From: Takakia lepidozioides
Taxonomy: Eukaryota; Streptophyta; Takakiopsida; Takakiales; Takakiaceae
Assembly (NCBI GenBank): GCA_030704615.1
Contig: CM060732.1
Span: forward strand, 65,019,053 to 65,083,052
Direction of reading: 5' to 3'
DNA: 64,000 nucleotides
Shown here piece by piece: positions 19,770-31,459 of the stretch (positions are counted from its first letter, which is position 1; every line of letters begins with the position of its first letter). Under the pieces are notes generated by a model. That model saw nothing but the letters and a program-made list of their open reading frames with translations, searched no databases and was not told the DNA's origin. A program made the translations under genes and the position numbers.

Positions 19770-21165
19770 TTGTTACTCCAGCCCAACTTGCGGGCACAGA
19801 TTGCACCAATATTTGTGTGATTGCACTGCAAGTGATTGAGAAAAGGCAAGGCAGAGATGGAGATTCAATTGGGGGGAGAGGTCTGTTTTTCCAGCTATGC
19901 AATCAATTCCTCAGCAAGATTTGGCCCTGCTGAAGATCTCCTATGTTGTGGTGTTTCCATGCAGGTCTGCAAACTTAGAATGCCTCTGGCAGGGGTTATC
20001 ATATCCTCCACACTGGTGGGACAACAGATTGATAATGTGAGGTCTTCACTTCTTTACTTCAGGTGTGAATGAATGATTGTGGTTGAAGCTGGCAAGATGA
20101 TGGTTTGTCGATACCTCAAGTTGCTGACAGCAATGACTGTTCTTTGTCGTGAAAATTCTACACAAGCTAATGTTACTGTTTCTTTCAGCAGCTTGGGGCA
20201 GCATTACTGTCAAGGTTGTTCCCTCTTATTTGAACATGCCCAGAACTTTGGTAGGTAGAATCTGGTCTATTCAACCCTGTGGTTGAAGCTATTGCTGCTC
20301 AGCTGCATGCTGGTGGTATTCACAGATAAGTCCAAGATTACCAAACTTCAGCAGAAAGGAGGCCCTCTGGATTGAGGGTCTGTCAACCCTCCTTCGATGA
20401 TAACAGAGCTAGCTGCCATGATACAATGTCTGAGCAAACTCTGTTGGTAGTTGTTTATTACAGTCAACGGACAGAATGTGCGCTGTGAAGGACTGAGGAT
20501 CACCCACAATCCGCCCGGCTTGAATGGTGGCCTGGACCATCATTAGCTCCTGCAGTATCTTCTGCACCATTGAGAGTTATGGGGATGTTGGCATGCTTCT
20601 TAAGCTCATGAGGCAGAGAATGAGCCCAGAGTACCTTTCAGAAATCTAAAAACACAGTAGCAACTCCCAACAGAGATTGAGGTTTCTCATGCTCTTTCAG
20701 TTCTTGCACCCAGGTGAAGTACCAAGCAGAGAGCGGCTATGGCAGGAGCTCCTCACAGATCCTTAGCAGCGTTCAATGACAGGTTGGATAAGGTGAGACT
20801 TATTGTCATGTGGGACATCAAAGAGTTTCCAAGGAGGGCTTGATATTGAAGCTAGCATGATGATGTTTTTAGGACTCTATTGTACCTCAACTTGCATATT
20901 GATTGATGACAATTTTCCTTTTTGTTATTAAAACGTTCTTGTAGTTTTTGGTGGGACTATGTGGTTGAAAGAACTGGCTCATTACCTGCCCACTGGTGGT
21001 TTGCACAGAAAGTTACAAGATCACCAGACTTAAGACATAAGTCCACACATAAAACCGTGTGGATGGAGGACTGGTTGAACCCTTCTCGGTTGAAAGCTGA
21101 AGGACAGAGTTTGTTGGTACAAGGGCTGTGGAGGACGTTCGTTTGTTTCTAATTTTGTGGGTTTT
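19770..21165. other. Spacer with remnants resembling the region upstream of the 35.7-kb PPR gene
   Basis: No intact gene. GTTGAAGCT ... CTCAGCTGCATGCTGG near 20283 and GAGCTAGCTGCCATGATACA near 20405 resemble 35508-35540 and 35590-35610, upstream of the PPR gene at 35714. The two PPR loci therefore appear to share duplicated upstream DNA. Confidence 0.45.
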
Positions 21166-21171
21166 GTGTTC

Positions 21172-21300
21172 AGGAGCTTGGCGCATTCGTGGCTAAGCTT
21201 GTGGCAAGCAGTGGGATTGCCACCGACAAAGCAGGGACAGTGGTGGTGCCTACCCGTGCGGACGGTAAGAGGAAGAGGAAAAGACGTCGTGGCCTCGAGT
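21172..21300 (+). pseudogene. Exon-like segment with a basic tail (unrecognised)
   Basis: After TTGTGTTCAG the sequence reads ELGAFVAKLVASSGIATD and then TRADGKRKRKRRRGLE, a compact hydrophobic helix followed by a very basic tract. It looks like one exon of a lost gene rather than part of the PPR pseudogene just downstream. Identity unknown. Confidence 0.25.
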
Positions 21301-21419
21301 GTTCCCCTAATCATCAAGGAGGGTAGGGAAGTAGTGGAGGGGGGGAGGGAAGTAGTGGAGGGGAGGGGAAAGGACAGGCCCTCACAATTTGTTTGGCTAG
21401 AAGCACCGGGGGCGTAGTC

Positions 21420-22059
21420 AACAAGAACTCGAAAGGAACTTGTGGGGATGTGAGGATGCTGTGCAAGGCAGGACGACTGAAGGATGCTCTGCACATTCTA
21501 AACAAACGAGGAATTCTGGCAGCCTACTACACTTATGCCTGTATCTTGCAGGATTGCTGAAGGGCCTAACAGAGGGACGACAGGTGCACACCCACATCAA
21601 TCAGAGTAGATTCAAACCCAATGTCTTGTATTTAACAACCTTGTCAACATGTATGTCAAGTGTGGCAGTGTGGTGGATGCACTCCAAGTGTTTGGCAAAA
21701 TGCCTGAACGAGATATGTATACATGGAATATAATGATAGCAGGATATGCGAAGTATGGTTTTGACAGTGAGGCTCTAAAGATCTATGAGAGAATGCAACA
21801 AGAAGGGGTGACTCCTAACAATGCATGTGCCAACATGGCAGCCATGGAAGAGGGAAAGGAGGTTCATGCTGACATTATGAAAGCTGAAATTCTCTCGTAT
21901 ACAAATTTGGCAACTGCACTTGTTGACATGTATGCCAAATGTGGAAGCATGAAGAATGCACGACAGGTGTTTGACAGCATAGGTCAACAAGATGTGGTCT
22001 CATGGAACACTATCATTGCAGGATATGCTCAGCATGGGTTTGGTAGTCAGCGAGTGTAA
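21420..22059 (+). pseudogene. PPR protein pseudogene (5' part)
   Basis: PPR motifs are clear in two frames: GLTEGRQVHTHI at ~21565, then after a frameshift VNMYVKCGSVVDALQVF, RDMYTWNIMIAGYAKYG, KEVHADIMKAEI, TALVDMYAKCGSMKNA and DVVSWNTIIAGYAQHG. A deletion has removed part of one repeat (GVTPN runs straight into NACANMAAMEEG). The frame ends at 22059 right after the second motif series, without E or DYW domains. It abuts a reverse-oriented DYW fragment at ~22100. Confidence 0.85.
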
Positions 22060-22099
22060 CCATTGACTTCGTATTTGAATCGAACAACAGTTTTTTGCT

Positions 22100-22460
22100 C
22101 AAGAATCTGAGGTGAACTTGGTGGCTGTGTGGAAATCACCACACAGTTCTTGATGATGGTGCCCGGGGAGGGGTAACAATGAGCCCAAAAGAAACGGATA
22201 GCTTCTCACTGGCGGCCTCCTCCATACTATATAACACAAAGCAGGCATCAACACGTACCCAGCGCCTCTTATCTACACAGAAATCTCAGCTCAGCATGGA
22301 TTTCCTTACTTTGTGGATGCAAGTTGTGAATACATTTGGTCAATGAATGTACGCACATGGTTGTAACCGTAATCCGGCAGCAACCTGAATTCCTTCTGAC
22401 ACCTTTGTCCTGTATCACTTTTATGCTGCCAATGCCCCCTGGATGAATAATTCCCACAGG
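22100..22460 (-). pseudogene. DYW-domain fragment of a PPR gene
   Basis: This stretch aligns with the 3' part of the intact gene at 22991-23440. Shared words include GAGGTGAACTTGGTGGCTG, AATGAGCCCAAAAG, GCTTCTCACTG, TCAGCATGGATTTCC and CTGACACCTTTGTCCTG. Stops and small indels disrupt it. The orientation is minus, the same as the intact gene, so it may be a tandem-duplication relic. Confidence 0.8.
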
Positions 22461-22985
22461 CTAAGAGTGAGCACCTCTAGAGGACTCCCTTTATCCATAT
22501 CAGCTACCTGCGTTGCATGTCATTTTCTCCTGAACCATGGTGGCCAATGTTGAGGTTGCTGCCTCTTACTGGTTGCAAGGGTTTGTACATTTGTAAATTC
22601 TGTTGGAGCGAGAGGGCTGGCACCTTTTGGAACTCCCTGAGCAAGGATCCATTTGACGAAGATGACTTGTTGGAGCAAGCGAAGTGATGCAGCTCCCTCA
22701 GTCCTTAGGCTGGAAATGTTTTGGTCAGCTTTGACATACGTGCTGTGAGAAGTCAAGGACCACTAAATAAGAAGTTCGAGGACAACTCCCCAACAGGCTT
22801 TCAATGCTGTAGAAGATGATATCATGAAATGTGATCATCACCATAGGCAGCTCACAGAGTCATTCTGACCATCGCAATCAATGTCACAAATCGTTAAATT
22901 CAACTTTACACTTTGCAATAAGGATGCGTTACAACCTTTCCACCCTCACGCCCTTTAGCACCATATGTTCTTACATGCTTGTTGC
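22461..22985. other. Spacer between DYW fragment and intact PPR gene
   Basis: No supported gene. It presumably contains the 3' untranslated region of the minus-strand PPR gene ending at 22991. Confidence 0.4.
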
Positions 22986-22990
22986 TTGTA

Positions 22991-25720
22991 TCACCAGCAA
23001 TCCCCACAGGAACAACTCCCATCTTGAAAGTGATGGAAGCGGTTGGCATCCCGAACAACAATTGCTCGCCCCACCATCATTGAGATGAACTTGGTGGCTG
23101 CGTGGCAGTCACCACATACCCGCAGATTTTTTATGACATGGATAGGTGTCCCAGGGGGTGTGCTGATGAGCCCAAAAGCAATGGCAAGCTTCTCACTGTG
23201 GTAGCAAAGAGAAATTTCTTTTTGGTCCTTCTCCACATTGTGCAAAACAAACGGTATGTCAGCCACATACCCAGCCGCATTCATCTGCCCATCCAATCTC
23301 TCCAATTCAGCATGGATTTCCTCAATTTTGGGATGCAGTTTGTCGTCTACTGCGAATGTATGCACCTGGTTCTCAACCTCAATGCAGCTGCATCCTGGCT
23401 TCTTTCTGACACCTCTGTCCTGCATCAGTTTTCTCACCTTCGCTGTATCATCCCACCTGCCAGCCGCAGCATAGATATTAGATAGCAGCACATACGTTGC
23501 AGCATCCTGTGGGTCCAACTTTAGAAGACATTGTGCCACACCTTCTGCTATCTCCACATCACCATGAATTCTACAAGCACCAAGCAAGGCCCCCAGCACC
23601 CCGGCATCTGCTTTAATTGGCATTTTATTGACGAAGTCCTCTGCCTCATCCAATCGCCCTGCACGGCCAAGGAGATCCACCATACAGCCAAAATGCTCCA
23701 TTGTAGGGGTCAGGCCATGATCTCGAGTCATGGAATCAAAGTAGTGGCGACCTTCATCCACTAGGCCCACATGACTACATGCAGACAGAACACATATAAA
23801 ACTGATACAGTTCGGCTTCAAGCCTGCCTGTAACATTTGTTCAAATAATTGCAGGGCCTTTATACCACACCCATGCTGTGCATACCCTGCAATCATTGCA
23901 CTCCATGAGACCACATTTCGGTCAGCCATATTATCAAACACTTGACATGCATCCTTCATGCTCCCACATTTGGCATACATGTCAACAAGGGCAGTATCCA
24001 TAAAGACATCAGGGGCAATTCCAGCTTTGACAATGTCACGATGGAGTTCTTTGCCTTTCTCCAGGGCTGCAAGGCTGGCAGCCGCATTGAGAAGAGAGAT
24101 GAATGTGACCTTGTCGGGCATCACCCCTTCCCATATCATTTGTTCATAGGTCTCAAAAGCTTTCATACCACACCCATGCTGAGCGTATCCCGCGATCATC
24201 ACACTCCAAGTGACCACATTTCGTTGAGCCATATTGTCGAAAACTATACAAGCATCCTTCATGCTCCCGCATTTGGCATACATTGCGATGAGGGCAGTGT
24301 CCAGAATGACATCTGCAACAATTTCAGCTTTGATGATTTCAGCATGGACCTCCGTGCCCAATTGCAGGGCTTCCAGGTTGGCACAAGCATTGAGGATGCA
24401 AACGAATGTGACCTTGTCAGGCATCACCCCTTCCCGGATCATCTGCTCATAGGTTTGGAAAGCCTCCATACCACACCCATGCAGAGCATATCCTGTGATC
24501 ATTGCACTCCAGGAGAACACATTCCGTGTAGGCATTTTGTCAAACACCTGACGGGCATCCTTCATGGCCCGGGATTTGGCATACATATCCACAAGTGCAG
24601 TCTCCAGAATCATATCTGGCTGAATCCCAGCTTTGTTGATGTCAGCATGAACCTCTTTGCCCATGCCCAGAGCTGCCAGATTGGCACACACATTGAGCAT
24701 GCACGTGAATGTGACCTTGTCGGGCATCACCCCTTCCTTTGTCATTTGCTTATACATCTCAAAAATCTCCTTACCACACCCACACTGAGCATAGCCTCTG
24801 ATCAATGCACTCCATGAGACCACATTGCGTTGAGCCATATTGTCAAACACTTGACGTGCATCCTTCATGCTCCCGCATTTGGCATACATATTAACAAGGG
24901 CATTCTCCAAATTAATGTATGGAGCAATGCCAGCTTTCATGATGTCAACATGGACCTCTATGCCCTTTTCCAGGGCTCTCAGATTGGCACATGCATTGAG
25001 AACACAAATGAATGTGACCTCGTTGGGCATCAACCCTTCCTGTTTCATTTGCTCATAGGTGCTGAAAGCCTCCGTACCACACCCATGCTGAGCATATCCT
25101 GCAATCATCACACTCCATGAGACCACATTCCGTTGAGTCATATCGTTGAACACTGTACATGCATCCTTCATGCTGCCACATTTTGCATACATGTTGACAA
25201 GGGCAGTGTCTAGAATAATATCTGACATAATTTTGGATTTCCTAATGTCAGCATGGACCATTATGCCCTTTTCAAGGGCTCTCACGTTGGCACACGCATT
25301 GAGTGCACAAGTGAAGGTGACCTTGCCGGGCTCTACACCTTCCTGTATCATTTGCTCATAGATCGCAAGGGCCTCCCTACCACAACCATGCTTGGCATAT
25401 CCTGCTATCATTACATTCCATGTGAACAGTGGTCGGTCAGACATTTTGTCAAACAGCTCCCTTGCATCCACCATGCTGCCGCACTTGGCGTACATATTGA
25501 CAAGTGTGCTCTGCAGAAACATGTTTGGCTTAACTCGACTTCGGATAATGTGGTGGTGCACCTGCCTTCCCTCTGCAAGACCTTGCATATTGATGCACTC
25601 CTGCAACAGACTGACATAAGTGTTGGAGTCTAAGGAAATGCCTCGTTGGTTCAAAACGTGCAGGGCCTCTTTCAAGTGACCAGCCATACATGGTGTCCTC
25701 ACTTGTGCTTGAGCTTGCAT
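22991..25720 (-). CDS. PLS-class PPR protein with E and DYW (cytidine deaminase) domains, ends in DCW
   Basis: Such proteins bind specific organelle transcripts through PPR repeats and edit C to U with the DYW domain. One exon, 909 aa from ATG at 25720 (MQAQAQVRTPCMAGH). Seven or more ~100-aa PPR sets carry MYAKCGS, VVSWSAMIAGYAQHG and KVTFICVLNACANL-type motifs. They are followed by the SACSHVGLVDEG repeat, the E region (GCMVDLLGRAGRLDEAEDF), the PG-box region (KKPGCSCIEV) and the deaminase signature HSE with CGDCH. The C-terminus is HHFQDGSCSCGDCW, so Tyr of the DYW triplet is replaced by Cys. No stop interrupts it. The frame stays open upstream without an ATG to ~25855 and is Ser/Arg-rich there, so the true start or a transit-peptide exon may lie upstream. 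Repeats are very similar to each other, implying recent internal duplication. Confidence 0.93.
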   Translation of the reverse strand: MQAQAQVRTPCMAGHLKEALHVLNQRGISLDSNTYVSLLQECINMQGLAEGRQVHHHIIRSRVKPNMFLQSTLVNMYAKCGSMVDARELFDKMSDRPLFTWNVMIAGYAKHGCGREALAIYEQMIQEGVEPGKVTFTCALNACANVRALEKGIMVHADIRKSKIMSDIILDTALVNMYAKCGSMKDACTVFNDMTQRNVVSWSVMIAGYAQHGCGTEAFSTYEQMKQEGLMPNEVTFICVLNACANLRALEKGIEVHVDIMKAGIAPYINLENALVNMYAKCGSMKDARQVFDNMAQRNVVSWSALIRGYAQCGCGKEIFEMYKQMTKEGVMPDKVTFTCMLNVCANLAALGMGKEVHADINKAGIQPDMILETALVDMYAKSRAMKDARQVFDKMPTRNVFSWSAMITGYALHGCGMEAFQTYEQMIREGVMPDKVTFVCILNACANLEALQLGTEVHAEIIKAEIVADVILDTALIAMYAKCGSMKDACIVFDNMAQRNVVTWSVMIAGYAQHGCGMKAFETYEQMIWEGVMPDKVTFISLLNAAASLAALEKGKELHRDIVKAGIAPDVFMDTALVDMYAKCGSMKDACQVFDNMADRNVVSWSAMIAGYAQHGCGIKALQLFEQMLQAGLKPNCISFICVLSACSHVGLVDEGRHYFDSMTRDHGLTPTMEHFGCMVDLLGRAGRLDEAEDFVNKMPIKADAGVLGALLGACRIHGDVEIAEGVAQCLLKLDPQDAATYVLLSNIYAAAGRWDDTAKVRKLMQDRGVRKKPGCSCIEVENQVHTFAVDDKLHPKIEEIHAELERLDGQMNAAGYVADIPFVLHNVEKDQKEISLCYHSEKLAIAFGLISTPPGTPIHVIKNLRVCGDCHAATKFISMMVGRAIVVRDANRFHHFQDGSCSCGDCW

Positions 25721-25855
25721 GGCAGATTTCAACCAGGGAGGATTTGACAATCCCTGAATCCAAAGTGCCTGCTTTCTTGGCTTATGTCTGAAGTCTTGAG
25801 ATCTTGGGCTTCTCTGTGAAAACTGCCAAGGGCCAGCTGAGAGGCCATAGCTTCA

Positions 25856-26770
25856 GCCAACACTCCACATGGACCATGCCATAATGACAAACCAAAGCTC
25901 CAAACATCTTTCAAAGGACAACAAACAACTTCAGCAACATTCATTGCTGTTCCACATAGAGAGCTGGATTCAATGTGTGAATTGCTCGAAAATTGACCTT
26001 CTTTCCCCAGATTGGAACATTTTCGGACAAAATGGAGCCAGGATTGCTCCGACACGCACCCTTTGGAGACCCATAAATATACACCCAGAATGTATATGTA
26101 CATACCTTTCTCCATCCCTATGGACATAACTGGCAAGGCTCTGGGTTCCAACTTTGACAAGCTGGATACACATTTCAGCTCCACAGCCTGGCGAGTGAAT
26201 CTGCTGCACGTTGTAAGGCTTTCACAGTAATGAGAACCAAGTGCGTTTAGTGCTTCTCCCTGCGCGTTCAGCTGAGAAGGATGCGTGTTGCCATCTCCGA
26301 GAGCGAGACCGATCACATGAAGATGGCCTTCATCGTTGGCCAGTGGAAGCATCCCTAATCGAGACATTCATCCCGCGGTCAGTTAAATGCGCTCAGACTT
26401 CCACTTCACAGAACGAGAGAGAGAAGAACCAAAAAATCTCAAGAAATTAGAAGACAGTCTGCTTTCACAACGGATGATGCGTGATACATCTTGAAACCGA
26501 TTTATAGAAATCGGAGTTCCTAATTCTATACAAATGCATCTCCTCCAATGAAAAGTGTAGTAGAGTTGGAATTCCCAGTTTGAATGAATCACCGATGTCA
26601 GTTCAGCAGCCCAGATCCTTATCACTTCTCCCTCGTTCAGTGAAGATCTTGCACAAGGAAGATTCCAACTAAGCTCACCTAGTTTGCGGCCAATACAATC
26701 CCTCAATTGTTGGGGATCAAGAATTATTTCTTGGTGCAGCGTCCACCACAATGAGTGTGATTCCTCCCGG
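25856..26770. other. Upstream region of the PPR gene
   Basis: No gene supported. The minus strand has a ~210-codon frame (26367-25729) overlapping the PPR start. It lacks recognisable domains and contains no splice-supported link, although GVLAEAMASQLALGSF near 25830 could be part of a leader in a shifted frame. Confidence 0.35.
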
Positions 26771-26774
26771 GACT

Positions 26775-28200
26775 CCTATTCCCTCCTTCTCCCCGCCGGG
26801 AGGTGAGAAGTGAGAACACCCTCAATACTCTTCTAAACGGAGCAAGGGCTTCATTGAAATCCATCGGTAAGTCCTAGTACAGAATGCTGCCTTTGAAGTA
26901 ATATATGGCGGGTCTCTAATTGCTACCTGGCAACTTCGAGGACACTACGACGCCATATCTGAGAAACGGCAAGTTTCACCGAGCAGAAGTGCCAGAAATT
27001 CTCTTGGTAAGAAAGTACCATGGTTTCTTGGAGGGGTATTTTGCCACCATTGAAAAACAAAGGAGGGCAATGGAGGAAGAGAATAAGGCCTCTCAAGAAA
27101 AGTGCGCTTGATTGCAAGAGAAAAATTGCAGATCAGATGAGCGGAAGAAAGAGTTAGAGGAGATGAACAGGAGGCTCGAATTTAAAATGAGAGCTCTGGA
27201 GACGAATTTTGCTGACAAGATAACCAAGCAAGAGGCTCATGAAGCACATCTTCTGGCAGCACATGTCAAAGGAAGGGCTGAGCTTTGGGACCATCTGATG
27301 CATATATGGTCGAGCTGGACAAGGCACGCAAAAAGTATTGGCACTTCCCTTAGTAGATTGCCATGAATTCAGCCAGGGCCATAATCTTCCATCCTTTCTA
27401 GCACTGGAGAACTCAAGATGCCGGACAAAAAGAGGATTTAAGAATCTTACCGGACAGCTACAATGTCCTGTTCGTGGTGTGTTTGCAGGCCTTGCAGCTG
27501 CTCATCAAACAGCCTAGCCAATGATCCTGCCAGTCCATGCCCGGCCTCTGCTTTCTGCCTCCCCAAGTCCTACCCCACCCCACCGTGACATGCCCTCATT
27601 TGATGAAACCACAGGAAACCAAACACCGCCAGTTCGCTGCAGGGGAAAGAAGGAGAGGGAAGGGCAAAATGCCTGGAGGGCACGGTGCATGTCTTGGAGG
27701 CTGCGATTGGCATGAGCAAACAGCACAGCATGTAGCGCTTCCAGCTGCGCCTGGTCATGTGCCTGCTGCTCCAGGGCAGCCTGGTAGGCCAATTGCGGCA
27801 AAGAAATGTCTAAGTATGAAAGATAACCACAGACCCAAGAGCATTAGACAAGAGAGAGAGAGGGAGGGAGACATGCAGTGAACACTTCATACAGGTTCCA
27901 AGTATTCATAATAATCCACCCAAGGCCTTGATCTGCTATGGATTTTAGCTCAGACCCACACTCTCTCTCCCACCATGGTGATGCCATTGCTTACGGAAGA
28001 TTTCAGGCTCAATTGAACATGTCCGCTGTGCCTCTTGGCCCAAGTATCAAGGCAAATATACACCAAATACAGGACGATGAATACACCTAACTCGTTCACT
28101 GGAAAGCATGACGGAAGCTGTTCATTGGAACGCATTGACAAATTTGCTAAGAGCAGAGCTATGGCCTCCTAACCATTCTCTGATTCTGTACGTTTACTAG
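26775..28200 (+). pseudogene. Copy 1 of a duplicated coiled-coil gene segment
   Basis: Open segments encode a charged helix: FLEGYFATIEKQRRAMEEEN, then QEKNCRSDERKKELEEMNRR and FADKITKQEAHEAHLLAAH. A TGA at ~27109 interrupts it where copy 2 (32740-33860) has AGA. The 5' boundary is marked by AATACTCTTCTAAA and GCAAGGGCTTCATTGAAATC shared with copy 2, and homology continues to a 3' part with CACCATGGTGATGCCATTGC at ~27970. The parent gene is not recognised; long heptad-like runs suggest a structural coiled-coil protein. Confidence 0.55.
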
Positions 28201-28746
28201 GCCAAGCTTGCATGACATGTTATCTCTGATTTCTCTCTTTTTTGGTTAAAAAAAAAGAGGAAGAATCACAGCTAGGTTACCGTATCACTAATCCCCCAAG
28301 GCAATCTCAGTCAAGGTTTCTTTTGCATCTTGAACTCATTACATGCTGATTTTGTTGCATGATTTGAGTTCAAAGCATTTGACCCTATATTAACCATAAC
28401 CACTACTGTTTCTATATGCAGACGGCTCTGGTGTTGTTGATGAAACCCTGGTGTTGTTGGGCACTTGAGACCAGACTGATGAGTGGCGGTAGATACCAGA
28501 CTGCCTCAGACCCAACCTGTCCCCTGTAGGTTCGGAAGCCGACTGGACCTGATACCAAACCTGACATCGTCACTGCTCGAGGATTTGCGAGTTGCAATCT
28601 CGGGACTCGGGAGAGAAGAGGAGAGGAGGGACGGAGGAGGTTGCGTGTAATTCTGCGGTCATGTGTGGAATTGAATTTTGGTGCATGCGGTGTGTTGCTT
28701 GTAAACAGCAGATGTCCCTGAGAAAAAAATCTTGCACTCGCCTTCC

Positions 28747-31458
28747 ATGATTTCGACTAGTAAGTTGTTAGACCGCTGTGTAGTTAGCAAGTTGCAATTC
28801 TCTTCTCCACTTCGTTGGTGTGTATTCCCCCTCCGGAATCAGTTGGTGGAGAGGTTTCCCTGCCATTCTGCATCTCTCCTGCGATTACGCTCAGGAGGTG
28901 CAGGCCTGGGCTTGCCACCTTCGCCCCGACTGCTTCCTGCGTGTGTCTGGGTAAGAGCTGAATCTGGCACCTCCTTCACAAGTATGGAAGAGCAGTTTGA
29001 GGAATTTCGTGTGGTGCTGGATGAGATTGGAGCTGTGCGGGAGCGCTTCCGCGGCATAGTGTCCAACCTTGACAGTACCATCCGCCTTATGCAGGCTGGG
29101 CTTCTTCCCATTCATCACTCGTCTTGTCCCGCCATTGGTACGCTCATCCTCTCAGTACACCATGTCAACATCCCTCTCAACTCATCTTAAACTTCTGGAG
29201 TTGAGCTGCAATTCGCCACCTTCTTATCAATTCAGTGCAAGTGGAATTGTACGGTTGATTGCCTACGGATGATAAGATTTTCCTTGCTCAATGCATAATC
29301 TTATGTTGACGTGAGGTTTGATAGGTTTTTGAATCACAGATTTATGCGGAGTCCCTCATGTTTGATTCAAATATGGGTGCATGTGCAATTTGGTGGTTCA
29401 TGACTCAAATGCAAGGACACTCTGTGGGGAAAGGGCTGCTTATGATTTGCAGCAGATAACACTAAAGACGTCAGAGCTTGAATATGAAATGAGTGTTGTT
29501 TCATTCCAAACTGCAGGTACCTGCACACACCTACAGAGACAGAGAGATGTACTCATTAGACTTTGATTACCTTTAGCCCTGCGGCCATGGATCCCAAGCC
29601 CTTGGAGGGAGCATGGAAGGCAAGGAACTGGGGAGGGGGACAGATAGAGGTGAGATGGGCCCACTCCCACTGTGGAATGCTCTCTCCAGTAGTGCAAAAT
29701 AAAGTGGATTCTGGCCTTCCACATTTTCTCAAAGACATTCTTTACCCTATCATCAGGTCATTGTGAATATCTTTCACCCAAAATTAGGCAGAGGCCACAG
29801 CTTTTGTCTGGTCTTGAGAATCTTAAACTGAAGGGGGGTTGCAGAGAAATGAGAGAGAGACACACATATATAACCAGGAGTTTGACCACATCTGTTTTTT
29901 CTGGAACACCAGAGGCAAGAAAGAAGATGATATTACATATTCCAGCTCTGCAAGAGCGTTATGCACAGCTTGCTGAAGTCATCAAGGACTGTCCTGACCA
30001 GTACTACAGGTAGGGCTCTGGGCTTCTTGACATACTTTATATTCAGACTCTTATTGCAAATGCAATATATTCGTCTTTGGTCAAGTTGGTTGTAATATGC
30101 TTAAATGTAAGTCAATCTATACCATTGTGGTGGTTGATCTAATGCAAGTCCAATACCTGTTGAAGTCAACTTGACAGTCAGTGGGATCCATTCATCAGCA
30201 TGCAAATATTTGCATCTTATCTTTGTGATCTGGTTGCAGGTATCATGATCACTGGCGGAATCAAACCAATGCAGTGGTGTTTCTTCTTGCATTTCTTCAC
30301 TGGCTGGATACTGGTGACCTCTTGACGCATGCTGAGGCAGAAGCTAGGCTTGGCTGTGAGGCCCCTTACTTTATGTGCTCGGTCTTACCCTTTCTCTGCC
30401 TCTTGCTTTATATTTTCGCATTTTGTATATAACCGACTCAGGCAGGAAATTTTTTGGTATTGAGGTCACTTAATCTACTATTTAGCAGGGACAGCATGAT
30501 CATGTGCTGGTAATCTAGTTCATGCCACTCCATGGTGTGTGCAGTGGATCCAACGAAGTTTTTCATCGACATTGAAGACTATCTCATTGGTGCGTATTTG
30601 GACTTCATTGTTCAGCATTGAAGGGATTTCGCTTATGGTCATGATTGTGCTAAAGCCTGGGATATCTTCTTATTAAGATAGTGTTTGGTAGCAACTCTTA
30701 TTTTTCTGTATGTGAAAGATTGATTATGGTGTGTTGCGGTGTTGTCTGCAGGTCTCTGCAACGTCTCAAATGAGCTGGTATCTCTTAGTCCCTCTTGAAG
30801 TATGTAAGCTGCGAGTTACCTCTTTGTTTCAAGCTGGTTTAATTTAGGGAGAACATGTATATGTGGGCTCTCTAGCAGACTCACATATTTTCATAGTTGT
30901 CTCATCGACCCAAGGTCAGTTGAGATGTTTATCTCGATCTTCAAATGTCTCTTCAAAAGGTGGAGGGGGCATTTGAACTTTGGAACGATGCAATGCAGCC
31001 CAGGTATGTTACAAACCGAGTGACTGCTGGTGATTACAATTGCCCCAAAAAGGTGTCGGTGTTCTTGGGTGATTTGTCCACTGCCTTCCGCCTTCTGAAT
31101 CTGCGTAACGATCACCTGCGCAAAAAATTTGACGGTGAGTGAGTGTTTCTACTAATCCTCTTTACTTTGGGCCAGCTTAACTTTTGCAGAATTGAGAGTA
31201 TGTTACACCACTCATCTCCTGCCTCATCCTTCACTTCTTCTCTCATCCTTCCCTGCTGTCCATCTTGGTCTTCTTTAAACTTGTAGCAATGCACCAATAC
31301 AGAATTATTGACAATCATAGGGTCCCTTTCCAGCAGGTATGAAGTATGATCTCAAGAAAGTAGAGGAAGTCCTGTATGATGTGACCATTCGGCGCCTTGC
31401 GGATGCACCACAGAGCAGCCCAACCAACACCCAACCCAGCGAAGCTATTCCAAAGTAA
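28747..31458 (+). CDS. TSN: Translin, seven exons, with N-terminal extension
   Basis: Translin binds single-stranded RNA and DNA, and with TRAX forms the C3PO endonuclease. Exons: 28747-29137, 29913-30009, 30240-30355, 30545-30589, 30752-30777, 30999-31134 and 31337-31458, summing to 933 nt (310 aa) with every phase and GT-AG junction consistent. Family landmarks are MEEQFEEFRVVLDEIGAVRE, STIRLMQAGLLPIHH, LLAFLHWLDTGDLL, PRYVTNRVTAGDYNCPKK, TAFRLLNLRNDHLRKKFDG and MKYDLKKVEEVLYDV. The core starts at an internal Met at 28984. The preceding 79 residues are Arg/Ser/Leu-rich and acid-poor, as in organelle transit peptides, and the Arabidopsis orthologue is of similar total length. No stop or frameshift is seen, so it is probably functional. 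Confidence 0.95.
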
Positions 31459-31459
31459 G

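Noticed and set aside
23942-24817. Plus-strand 291-codon frame opposite the PPR gene
   Set aside because: It is a shadow of the highly repetitive minus-strand PPR coding sequence and shows the same ~100-codon periodicity.
25729-26367. Minus-strand 212-codon frame upstream of and overlapping the PPR start
   Set aside because: No domain, wrong frame relative to the PPR gene, ordinary intergenic composition.
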